DNA of 48,841 bases from positions 1 through 48,841 of the forward strand of contig JBLNBU010000143.1 in assembly GCA_050260215.1 (NCBI GenBank), written 5' to 3'. The position numbers and the translations under genes were made by a program. Position 1 is the first letter of the stretch, and every line of letters begins with the position of its first letter. Positions 1 to 8,670 of this stretch are shown piece after piece. Under the pieces are notes generated by a model. It searched no databases and was not told the DNA's origin. It was given only the letters and a program-made list of their open reading frames with translations. The stretch comes from JBLNBU01 sp050260215 (lineage in GTDB: Bacteria > Pseudomonadota > Alphaproteobacteria > Rhodospirillales > Magnetospirillaceae).

Positions 1-101
1 AAGGATTGAGCCGGCCGCGCCTGGGGGGAGCCGGGCGGGGTTGCAAATTCGGGTTCGGTGGGGTTTGCCTGCCGACGGTGCGGAAAGAGACGAAGCGGTA
101 G
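1..101 (+). other. Segment upstream of infB
   Basis: No complete gene fits here. In alphaproteobacteria infB usually follows nusA and a ylxR-type RNA-binding protein gene, so the TGA at bases 7-9 could be the end of such a gene, but two codons are too few to test this. The rest reads as an intergenic spacer. A purine-rich stretch (GGAAAGAGACGAAG, near bases 82-95) lies just before the infB start and is the only candidate ribosome-binding region. Confidence 0.4.
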
Positions 102-2714
102 ATGAGCGATCAGGATCAAGAGCGCAAGGCCCCGGTCAAGTTGTCCCTGCCCGGGAAGCTTGAACTGAAGAAGACAGTCGAGACCGGCCAGGTCCGGCAA
201 AGCTTCTCGCACGGCCGCTCCAAGGTGGTCACCGTCGAGGTGCGCAAGAAGCGCACCTTCTCGAGCGCCGGCGGCGCCATGCACGAGGTCAAGGAAGGCG
301 TCCATTCGGCTGCCGAGGCCGACCTGGCCGCAGCCGTCGCCAAGGTAGAGGCCGCTACCCGCGCCGCCAGTGTCCATGACCTGACCAACCACGAGAAGGC
401 CGCCCGCGCCCGGGCGCTCCAGGACGCGTTGAAGGCCGAGGAAGAGGCCCGCATCCGCGCCGAGGAAGAGGCCGTCCGCGCCGCCGAGGAAGCCGAGCGC
501 CGCGCCGCCGAGGAAGCCGTGCGCGCCGAGGAAGAGGCCAAGCGCGCCGCCGAGGAAACGGTCCGCCGCGCCGAGGAGGAAGCCCGCCGCGCCGCCGAGC
601 CGCAGCCGGCCCCGGAAGAGCCCGCCGCCGCTCCCGTCCAGGTGCGCGCCCCTGCCGCCGCGCCGGCACCCGCCGCTCCCGCTGCCCCGGCCGCCACTGC
701 TCCCGCCGCCGAGACGCCCGCCCCGCGCGGCCGCACCGAGGAGGAGGAAGAGGAGGAGGAGCGCGCCAAGAAGCGTGCCGCCGCCCACAAGCCCGCCCCG
801 GTCAAGCGCACCGAGCCGCGCCGGCGCACCGGCAAGCTGACCATTACCGCCGCATTGGACGACGACGACCGCGGCGAGCGCGGCCGCTCGCTGGCTGCCG
901 TGCGCCGCGCCCGCGAGCGCGAGCGCCTGAAGCACCAGCAGAAGGGAACGGAGAAGGTCATCCGCGACGTCATCATCCCCGAGTCGATCACGGTCCAGGA
1001 ACTGGCCAACCGCATGGCCGAGCGCGGCGGCGACGTCATCAAGACGCTGATGCGCATGGGCGTGATGGCCACCATCAACCAGACCATCGATGCCGACACC
1101 GCCGAGCTGGTGGTCGCCGAGTTCGGTCACCAGTGCAAGCGCGTCTCGGACGCCGACGTCCTGGTCGGCCTGGGCGGCGAGGCCGACACCGACGAGGTGC
1201 TGATGCCGCGCCCGCCGGTGGTCACCGTCATGGGCCACGTCGACCACGGCAAGACCTCGTTGCTCGACGCCCTGCGCGAGACCGACGTGGTCTCGGGCGA
1301 GGCCGGCGGCATCACCCAGCACATCGGCGCCTATCAGGTGACCCTGCGCTCGGGCGACAAGATCACCTTCATCGACACCCCCGGCCACGAGGCCTTCACC
1401 GCCATGCGCGCCCGCGGCGCCAAGGTGACCGACATCGTGGTGCTGGTGGTGGCCGCCGACGACGGCATCATGCCGCAGACGGTCGAGGCCATCCGCCACG
1501 CCAAGGCCGCTCAGGTGCCGATCATCGTCGCCATCAACAAGATCGACAAGCCGGACGCCAACCCGCAGAAGGTCCGCCAGGAACTGCTGCAGCACGAACT
1601 GGTCACCGAAGACCTGGGCGGTGACATCCTGGCCATCGAAGTGTCGGCCAAGAAGCGCATGAACCTCGACAAGCTCGAGGAAGCCATCCTGCTGCAGGCC
1701 GAGATCCTGGACCTGAAGGCCAATCCCACCCGCGCCGCCCAAGGCGTGGTGGTCGAGGCCAAGATGGAAAAGGGCCGCGGCTCGGTCGCCACCGTGCTGG
1801 TCCAGAAGGGCACGCTGAAGGTCGGCGACGTCTTCGTCGCCGGTGCCGAGTGGGGTCGCGTGCGCGCCCTCATCGACGAGCGCGGCAACAAGGTGGACGA
1901 AGCCGGCCCCTCGACCCCGGTCGAGGTCCTGGGCCTGCAGGGCACCCCTGCCGCCGGCGACGACTTCATCGCCGTCGAGGATGAAGCGAGAGCCCGCGAA
2001 ATCGCCGGCTATCGCCAGCGCAAGGACCGCGAGGCCAAGGCCAAGCTGGCCCAGCGCGGCACCCTGGAGCAGATGTTCAGCGCCATCAAGGCCGGCGAGG
2101 CCAAGGAACTGCCCATCGTCATCAAGGGCGACGTGCAGGGCTCGGTCGAGGCCATCAACGCCACCGTCGAGAAGCTGGGCAACGAGAACGTCAAGGTGCG
2201 CGTGCTGCACGCCGCCGTCGGCGCGCTCAACGAATCCGACGTCACCCTGGCCAAGGCCTCGGGCGGCCTGATCATCGGCTTCAACGTCCGCGCCAACCCG
2301 CAGGCGCGCGAGATGGCCCGCCGCGACGGCGTCGACATCCGTTACTACTCGATCATCTACGACGTCACCGACGACTTGAAGAAGATGCTCTCGGGCATGC
2401 TGGCGCCGACGCTCAAGGAGCGCTTCCTGGGCTACGCCGAAATCCGCGAGGTCTTCTCCATCACCAAGGTGGGCAAGGTCGCCGGCTGCCGCGTCACCGA
2501 GGGCTCGGTCAAGCGCGGGTCCAAGGTTCGCCTGCTGCGCGACAACGTGGTCATCCACGAGGGCGACCTGGCCCAGTTGAAGCGCTTCAAGGACGACGTC
2601 AAGGAAGTGACCGAGGGCTACGAGTGCGGCATGTCTTTCGCCAACTACGAAGACATCCGCGCTGGCGACGTCATCGAGTGCTTCGAGATCGAGGAGGTGG
2701 CGGCCACCCTGTAA
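102..2714 (+). CDS. infB: Translation initiation factor IF-2
   Basis: IF-2 is the GTPase that brings formyl-Met-tRNA to the 30S subunit and promotes subunit joining in the cytoplasm. The 870-residue protein has the bacterial architecture. A basic N-terminus is followed by a long charged Ala/Glu/Arg-rich segment (about residues 75-170) and a Pro/Ala linker. Then come an IF2_N domain (about 290-345), the GTPase domain, and the beta-barrel and C-terminal domains. GTPase motifs are plain: GHVDHGKT (about 377-384), DTPGHEAF, NKID (about 478-481) and SAKK. The start at ATG 102 gives the expected N-terminus (MSDQDQERK), though the upstream Shine-Dalgarno is weak. It heads the run infB-rbfA-truB-rpsO-pnp, all on the same strand and tightly spaced. 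An antisense frame covering the 5' end is a shadow. Identification is secure. Confidence 0.98.
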   Translation: MSDQDQERKAPVKLSLPGKLELKKTVETGQVRQSFSHGRSKVVTVEVRKKRTFSSAGGAMHEVKEGVHSAAEADLAAAVAKVEAATRAASVHDLTNHEKAARARALQDALKAEEEARIRAEEEAVRAAEEAERRAAEEAVRAEEEAKRAAEETVRRAEEEARRAAEPQPAPEEPAAAPVQVRAPAAAPAPAAPAAPAATAPAAETPAPRGRTEEEEEEEERAKKRAAAHKPAPVKRTEPRRRTGKLTITAALDDDDRGERGRSLAAVRRARERERLKHQQKGTEKVIRDVIIPESITVQELANRMAERGGDVIKTLMRMGVMATINQTIDADTAELVVAEFGHQCKRVSDADVLVGLGGEADTDEVLMPRPPVVTVMGHVDHGKTSLLDALRETDVVSGEAGGITQHIGAYQVTLRSGDKITFIDTPGHEAFTAMRARGAKVTDIVVLVVAADDGIMPQTVEAIRHAKAAQVPIIVAINKIDKPDANPQKVRQELLQHELVTEDLGGDILAIEVSAKKRMNLDKLEEAILLQAEILDLKANPTRAAQGVVVEAKMEKGRGSVATVLVQKGTLKVGDVFVAGAEWGRVRALIDERGNKVDEAGPSTPVEVLGLQGTPAAGDDFIAVEDEARAREIAGYRQRKDREAKAKLAQRGTLEQMFSAIKAGEAKELPIVIKGDVQGSVEAINATVEKLGNENVKVRVLHAAVGALNESDVTLAKASGGLIIGFNVRANPQAREMARRDGVDIRYYSIIYDVTDDLKKMLSGMLAPTLKERFLGYAEIREVFSITKVGKVAGCRVTEGSVKRGSKVRLLRDNVVIHEGDLAQLKRFKDDVKEVTEGYECGMSFANYEDIRAGDVIECFEIEEVAATL
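421..600 (+). repeat. Imperfect coding repeat in the IF-2 linker
   Basis: Within infB the DNA repeats variants of a GCCGAGGAAGAGGCC-like unit, encoding alternating Ala/Glu/Arg blocks (AEEE, RAAEE and similar). The protein segment is predicted to be a long charged helix linking the N-terminal part of IF-2 to the conserved core. Such linkers vary in length between related species. This is an in-frame, low-complexity repeat and not a mobile element. Confidence 0.6.
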
Positions 2715-2750
2715 AGGGGTGCCCCGCCGCTTCCCCGCCAGGAGTCCGCC

Positions 2751-3197
2751 ATGACCCGTGGTCACCGTCCGCCGTCCCAGCGCCAGCTTCGGGTCGGCGA
2801 GGAACTGCGCCACGCCGTGGCCATGCTGGTCGAGCGCGGCGAGTTCCGTGATCCCGACCTGGCCGGCCGTGCCATCACCGTCACCGAGGTCCGCGTCAGC
2901 CCCGACCTGCGCAACGCCACCGTCTTCGTGGTGCCGCTGGGTGGCGGCGACGTCGCCCCGGTGCTGGCCGGCCTGAAGCGGGCCAAGGCCTTCCTGCGCC
3001 ACGAAATCAGCCGCATGGTCCAGCTGCGCCTGGTTCCCGACCTGTGGTTCGAGGCCGACACCACCTTCGACGAGGCCAGCCGCATCGACGCCCTGCTGCG
3101 CAGCCCCGAGGTCCGCCGCGACGTCGAGCGGGCCGACGACGCCGACGAGGACGACGCCGATCCGGAGCGCCGCGAGGGGCGCGACGACGGGGAATAA
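2751..3197 (+). CDS. rbfA: 30S ribosome-binding factor RbfA
   Basis: RbfA binds the 30S subunit during late maturation of the 16S rRNA 5' end. The 148-residue product has the KH-like RbfA fold. The N-terminal QRQLRVGEELR segment is followed by a VTEVRVSPDLRNATVFV core and a helix with FLRHEISRMVQLRLVPDL, all typical of the family. The C-terminus is a very acidic tail (DDADEDDADPE region), common in alphaproteobacterial RbfA. The ATG at 2751 has an AGGAG Shine-Dalgarno about 7 bases upstream. The gene begins 36 bases after infB, and its stop overlaps the next small reading frame, which fits one transcript with infB and truB. Confidence 0.96.
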   Translation: MTRGHRPPSQRQLRVGEELRHAVAMLVERGEFRDPDLAGRAITVTEVRVSPDLRNATVFVVPLGGGDVAPVLAGLKRAKAFLRHEISRMVQLRLVPDLWFEADTTFDEASRIDALLRSPEVRRDVERADDADEDDADPERREGRDDGE

Positions 3198-3277
3198 TGG
3201 CTTTGTCGCGTTTATCAGCGGCCATTGAGGCCGCGGCCAAGCGCGCGGACGCGCGCGCCCGGCGAGGGCAGTCCTAG
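3197..3277 (+). CDS. Possible 26-codon coupling ORF between rbfA and truB
   Basis: An ATG shares one base with the rbfA stop (TAATG), and the frame ends at a TAG whose last G is the first base of the truB GTG start. It would encode a 26-residue basic, Ala/Arg-rich peptide starting MALSRLSAAIEAA. No family is recognised. It exactly bridges the two genes with one-base overlaps at both ends, so it may carry ribosomes from rbfA to truB by termination-reinitiation. It could equally be a chance frame in G+C-rich DNA. Comparing related genomes for conservation of length and of both overlaps would decide. Confidence 0.3.
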   Translation: MALSRLSAAIEAAAKRADARARRGQS

Positions 3278-4242
3278 TGTCCCGCAAGCGTAAAGGCATT
3301 CCCATCCACGGCTGGATCGCACTGGACAAGCCGCTGGGCATCAGCTCGGCCCAGGCGGTCGCGGCGATCAAGCGCGCCACCAATGCGGCCAAGATCGGCC
3401 ACGGCGGCACCTTGGACCCGCTGGCTTCGGGCGTGCTGCCCATCGCGCTCGGCGAGGCGACCAAGACCGTCCAGTACGTGATGGACGGCACCAAGACCTA
3501 TCGCTGGCATCTCTCGTTCGGCGAGGCGCGCTCCACCGACGACCGCGAGGGCGAGGTGGTCGAGACCTGCGCCCACCGCCCGTCCGCGGCCGAGATCGAG
3601 GCCGCCCTTCCGGCCTTCACCGGCGAGGTGGTCCAGGTGCCGCCGGCCTTTTCGGCCATCAAGGTCGCCGGCGAACGGGCCTATGAGCTGGCGCGTGCCG
3701 GTGAAGCGGTGGAACTGCAGCCACGTACAGTGCGCATCGAGCGCTTCACCCTGGTCGACATGCCCGATCAAGATACCGCCGTGCTCGAGACGGTGTGCGG
3801 CAAGGGCACCTATATCCGCTCGCTGGCCCGCGACCTGGCCCGCGCCGTCGGCACCTGCGGCCACGTGGCCGTGCTGCGCCGCACCGCCTGCGGCCCGTTC
3901 CACGAGGCCGATGCGATTTCCCTGGACAAAATTTCCGAGCTCGGTCAAGGTGCCGCGCTTCGGAGCCATCTGCTGCCGATCGTGACCGCGCTGGACGACA
4001 TCCCGGCCCTGGCCCTTTCGGACGCAGACGCCCGCCGCCTCCACAGCGGCAGCCCCGTGTCCCTTTTGCGCGCGGCTTCCCGGACACCGCTGGCCTACAT
4101 CGACGCCGGACAGACTGTCCGGGCCATGCAGGGCAGTCGGCTGGTGGCGTTGGCCCGCATCGAGAACGGAGAGATCCGCCCGGTGCGTGTCTTCAACTTG
4201 AACGACGATGACAAGGAGTCACCCGATGTCGATCACGCCTGA
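3277..4242 (+). CDS. truB: tRNA pseudouridine(55) synthase TruB
   Basis: TruB converts U55 in the T-loop of tRNAs to pseudouridine. The 321-residue protein shows the family signatures: the N-terminal GWIALDKPLGISS segment, then KIGHGGTLDPLASGVLPIALGEATK containing the catalytic Asp (GTLDPLA), then YEWR-like motif II (KTYRWHLSFGE). The thumb and C-terminal regions (GTYIRSLARDLA) follow. The start is GTG at 3277, which directly follows the upstream mini-frame and matches the expected MSRKRKGIPIHGW N-terminus. The 3' end overlaps the start of rpsO by 17 bases, and the rpsO ribosome-binding site lies inside truB, so translation of the two is likely coupled. Confidence 0.97.
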   Translation: MSRKRKGIPIHGWIALDKPLGISSAQAVAAIKRATNAAKIGHGGTLDPLASGVLPIALGEATKTVQYVMDGTKTYRWHLSFGEARSTDDREGEVVETCAHRPSAAEIEAALPAFTGEVVQVPPAFSAIKVAGERAYELARAGEAVELQPRTVRIERFTLVDMPDQDTAVLETVCGKGTYIRSLARDLARAVGTCGHVAVLRRTACGPFHEADAISLDKISELGQGAALRSHLLPIVTALDDIPALALSDADARRLHSGSPVSLLRAASRTPLAYIDAGQTVRAMQGSRLVALARIENGEIRPVRVFNLNDDDKESPDVDHA

Positions 4243-4495
4243 GCGCAAGCTGCAGCTTGTCGCCGAATATGCCACCGTCCAGGGCGACACCGGTTCGCCG
4301 GAGGTCCAGGTGGCCATCCTGTCCGAGCGCATCCGGAACCTGACTGAGCACCTCAAGGAGCACAAGAAGGACTTCCATTCGCGCCGCGGCCTGCTGGTCA
4401 TGGTCGGCCAGCGCCGCCGCATGCTCGACTACCTCAAGGCCAAGGACACCGCGCGTTACGAGACGCTGATCGGTCGCCTGGGTCTGCGCAAGTAG
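4226..4495 (+). CDS. rpsO: 30S ribosomal protein S15
   Basis: S15 is a primary 16S rRNA-binding protein of the 30S platform. The 89-residue protein is the standard length and matches throughout: MSITPERKLQ, the GSPEVQVAILSERI segment, HFKEH-like helix (HLKEHKKDFHSRRGLL), and a C-terminal YETLIGRLGLRK. The ATG at 4226 is preceded by AAGGAG with good spacing. An in-frame ATG 18 bases earlier is less likely because it lies inside the ribosome-binding region. The order truB-rpsO-pnp is the classic bacterial arrangement. Confidence 0.98.
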   Translation: MSITPERKLQLVAEYATVQGDTGSPEVQVAILSERIRNLTEHLKEHKKDFHSRRGLLVMVGQRRRMLDYLKAKDTARYETLIGRLGLRK

Positions 4496-4541
4496 TCCGT
4501 TGTTTTTAGAAGACGGTCGGGCGTCGCCGCTCTGAAATCTG

Positions 4542-4570
4542 ACCCGCGTGGGGATGGTCCCCACGCGGGT
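4542..4570 (+). promoter_or_regulatory. Perfect 13-bp hairpin between rpsO and pnp
   Basis: Two perfectly complementary 13-base arms (4542-4554, ACCCGCGTGGGGA, and 4558-4570) enclose a three-base TGG loop. There is no immediate run of T after the stem, so it is a poor intrinsic terminator. In Escherichia coli the rpsO-pnp interval carries both a terminator and a double-stranded leader hairpin cut by RNase III, through which PNPase controls its own mRNA. Position and perfect pairing suggest the same role here, but that is inference. The stem ends 76 bases before the pnp start. Confidence 0.7.
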
Positions 4571-4646
4571 ATTCGCGTTTCTTCTGACGCATGACGCCGG
4601 GATCGACCGCAATCCGGCGGCGGTCCAACGGAAAGGAATTTTTGGT

Positions 4647-6818
<2,172 letters not shown>

Positions 6819-6844
6819 GCTTTCGTCGAACGGACGAAACAAGG

Positions 6845-6880
6845 GCGCGGGCCCCCGCAACGGGGCCCGCGCTTTGTTTT
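6845..6880 (+). terminator. Rho-independent terminator after pnp
   Basis: An 11-bp perfect stem (GCGCGGGCCCC at 6845-6855 with its complement at 6862-6872) closes a six-base loop and is followed by TTTGTTTT. It lies 26 bases after the pnp stop and should end the infB-pnp transcript. It also separates this core block from the accessory cassette that follows. Confidence 0.88.
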
Positions 6881-6966
6881 GCGGGCCCTTGTTAACCCTT
6901 TCTTATCTGCCCACGTCCAGGGTACGTTTATCGAGCACGGAAGCTCGCGCATAGGTGGTCGGCTTC

Positions 6967-7713
6967 ATGAGCACGAACTCGAAAATCGAATGGACGGAGC
7001 AGACGTGGAATCCGACCACGGGCTGCACAAAGATCTCGCCCGGTTGCAAGCACTGCTATGCAGAAGTAATGGCGCGCCGCCTGAAGGCCATGGGGGCGCC
7101 GGGCTACGACAACGGCTTCGAATTGGCATTGCACCCCGGCCGCCTCGGCCAACCGCTCGCCCGGAAGCGCCCGACCGTCTATTTCGTCAATTCCATGAGC
7201 GACCTATTCCATCGTGACATTTCGGATGACTTCCTTGACCGGGTGTTCGACGTCATACGGCAAACCCCCCAGCATACCTACCAGATCCTGACCAAGCGGG
7301 CCGAACGCCTTCCCCAGTACTTCTTCCGACGGCAATGTCCGCGGAATGTCTGGCTCGGAGTATCCGTCGAGGACAAGGCCTATGGATTGCCCCGGATCGA
7401 GTACCTGCGACAGGTTCAAGCGGCCGTGCGTTTCCTGTCCATCGAGCCATTGTTGGATGACCTGGGAGCGTTCGACCTCTCGGGCATTCATTGGGTGATC
7501 GTCGGCGGCGAGTCCGGCCACCATGCAAGGCCGATGCGCGAAGACTGGGTCGCTTCTATCAAACGCCAGGCGGATGCCGCGAGAACGCCCTTCTTCTTTA
7601 AGCAGTGGGGCGGCTGGGGGGCCGATGGTCTCCGTCGCCAAAAGAAGGCCAACGGACGGCTGTTCCAGGGGCGGACGTGGGACGGGTATCCGCTGGAAGG
7701 GCAACCTATCTAG
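6967..7713 (+). CDS. Three-cysteine-motif protein, phage Gp37/Gp68 family
   Basis: The 248-residue protein belongs to the Gp37/Gp68 family named from phage proteins, whose molecular function is not established. A cysteine motif sits near the N-terminus: C20, C27 and C30 (CX6CX2C), followed by YAE. It resembles a widely spaced radical-SAM cluster motif, so an iron-sulphur cluster is a reasonable but unproven guess. Family hallmarks follow: EWTEQTWNPTTGC, YFVNSMSDLFH, LTKRAERL, VWLGVSVE, FLSIEPLL, VGGESG and a C-terminal FFFKQWGGW. The start at ATG 6967 is preferred over GTG 6955 because AGGTGG sits about eight bases upstream of it. It converges on the next gene, and both stop codons come from one CTAG. 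The pair is known to co-occur (three-Cys-motif protein and TcmP). A defence or RNA/DNA-modification role is inference. Confidence 0.85.
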   Translation: MSTNSKIEWTEQTWNPTTGCTKISPGCKHCYAEVMARRLKAMGAPGYDNGFELALHPGRLGQPLARKRPTVYFVNSMSDLFHRDISDDFLDRVFDVIRQTPQHTYQILTKRAERLPQYFFRRQCPRNVWLGVSVEDKAYGLPRIEYLRQVQAAVRFLSIEPLLDDLGAFDLSGIHWVIVGGESGHHARPMREDWVASIKRQADAARTPFFFKQWGGWGADGLRRQKKANGRLFQGRTWDGYPLEGQPI

Positions 7714-8534
7714 AATAATGTGCCCTGTTTATCCGTGTTCACGGCAGCTTTCCAGAATTTCTGGGCCAATTCGTGCTTGGCAACTAGCAGAAGCCAATAT
7801 AGCTGCTGATTTTGTGACGCCGTGATCATCTTCACATCCTGAGACGGGTCGAGCCCTAGACCGGCCACAAGGTCCCTCCAGTATTCTACTACCAATCGTC
7901 GGATTTCCTTTTCAGACGCAATCGCGGACACGCTCTCCCGCCACCCCGGGGCAAACTGATCAAAAGCGGAGTGCTCGCCAGAAATATTCTTTCCCGCGTT
8001 ACGACGTAGATCCATAGCACTAAGGTGTATGAGCATGTCAATGCGCTTCAGACTAGCTAGATTTTTAAGTATGTTAAAATTCAGCGCACCAAGGCTGTAT
8101 GGGTCGATAAAAGCAAAGTTAAGACCGTGCGGGTTTACCTTTTGCGTGAATTCCAATGAGGCCTCATCAGCAGGGCAGTCCATCTCTATGACGGGTGCAT
8201 CTAGCCTTCTCAAGCGCTCAACGCAGGCAGCGCGACGTCCGGCATCTGTGTCCGCGACGTAAATCGCAGTGAATGGTGAATTAGTCGCCCTGCTAATCTT
8301 CCACGCAGCGACCGCACTGCCATCTACCCATTCGCCTGTTCCTCTAATTTGTGCTCTCCCAGGCCCACAAAAGAGGTCGATGAAGGTTGCCGAGTGGGCT
8401 CGCCCATCTATGAACTGGCGACGAGCGCCTTTGGACATCTCAAGGTAACACCGCAGATAAGCGTGTTTGTCCTTGGCCCAAACTCCAACCTCTTCGGCGG
8501 GCCATCCATCATCGCCATCCACAAGTTGGCTCAT
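7710..8534 (-). CDS. tcmP: Three-Cys-motif partner protein TcmP
   Basis: The 274-residue protein matches the TcmP family, defined by co-occurrence with Gp37/Gp68-type three-cysteine proteins. It looks like a Rossmann-fold SAM-dependent methyltransferase. FIDLFCGPG (residues 51-59) resembles motif I of nucleic-acid methyltransferases, an acidic residue follows in IYVADTD (91-97), and FIDPYS (142-147) sits where such enzymes carry a DPPY-like catalytic motif. Substrate and activity are unknown. The ATG at 8534 has a perfect GGAGG five bases upstream; a longer start at 8573 has no such support. The coding DNA is clearly poorer in G+C than its surroundings (the row 8041-8100 is 23/60 G+C), as expected of a gene acquired by transfer. 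Its last bases overlap the end of the preceding gene tail to tail. Confidence 0.82.
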   Translation of the reverse strand: MSQLVDGDDGWPAEEVGVWAKDKHAYLRCYLEMSKGARRQFIDGRAHSATFIDLFCGPGRAQIRGTGEWVDGSAVAAWKISRATNSPFTAIYVADTDAGRRAACVERLRRLDAPVIEMDCPADEASLEFTQKVNPHGLNFAFIDPYSLGALNFNILKNLASLKRIDMLIHLSAMDLRRNAGKNISGEHSAFDQFAPGWRESVSAIASEKEIRRLVVEYWRDLVAGLGLDPSQDVKMITASQNQQLYWLLLVAKHELAQKFWKAAVNTDKQGTLF

Positions 8535-8561
8535 TTTATCCTCCGCCTTGCGCGAGGCCCC

Positions 8562-8590
8562 AATGAATAACACTTTTTACGCGCCGTCAA
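8562..8590 (-). promoter_or_regulatory. Candidate promoter of tcmP
   Basis: Read on the minus strand, a TTGACG -35-like box (8590-8585) is followed after 17 bases by TTCATT (8567-8562), about 30 bases before the tcmP start. The -35 box is strong and the -10 box weak. It would give tcmP its own short leader, independent of the neighbouring core genes. Confidence 0.35.
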
Positions 8591-8670
8591 TTTTAAGTCT
8601 TTCCCTTGAAACGCACCAGCCGTCCAGGCGAGGGCGCCGGGCTGACGGCCCGGACGCCCCCGGCCGCTGG

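Noticed and set aside
4548..4646. Extended N-terminus of PNPase from 4548.
   Set aside because: It would start inside the hairpin stem, has no ribosome-binding site, and adds residues absent from PNPases; ATG 4647 has a good Shine-Dalgarno.
6955..6966. GTG start four codons upstream for the three-Cys protein.
   Set aside because: The AGGTGG that would be its own start region is better placed as the ribosome-binding site for ATG 6967.
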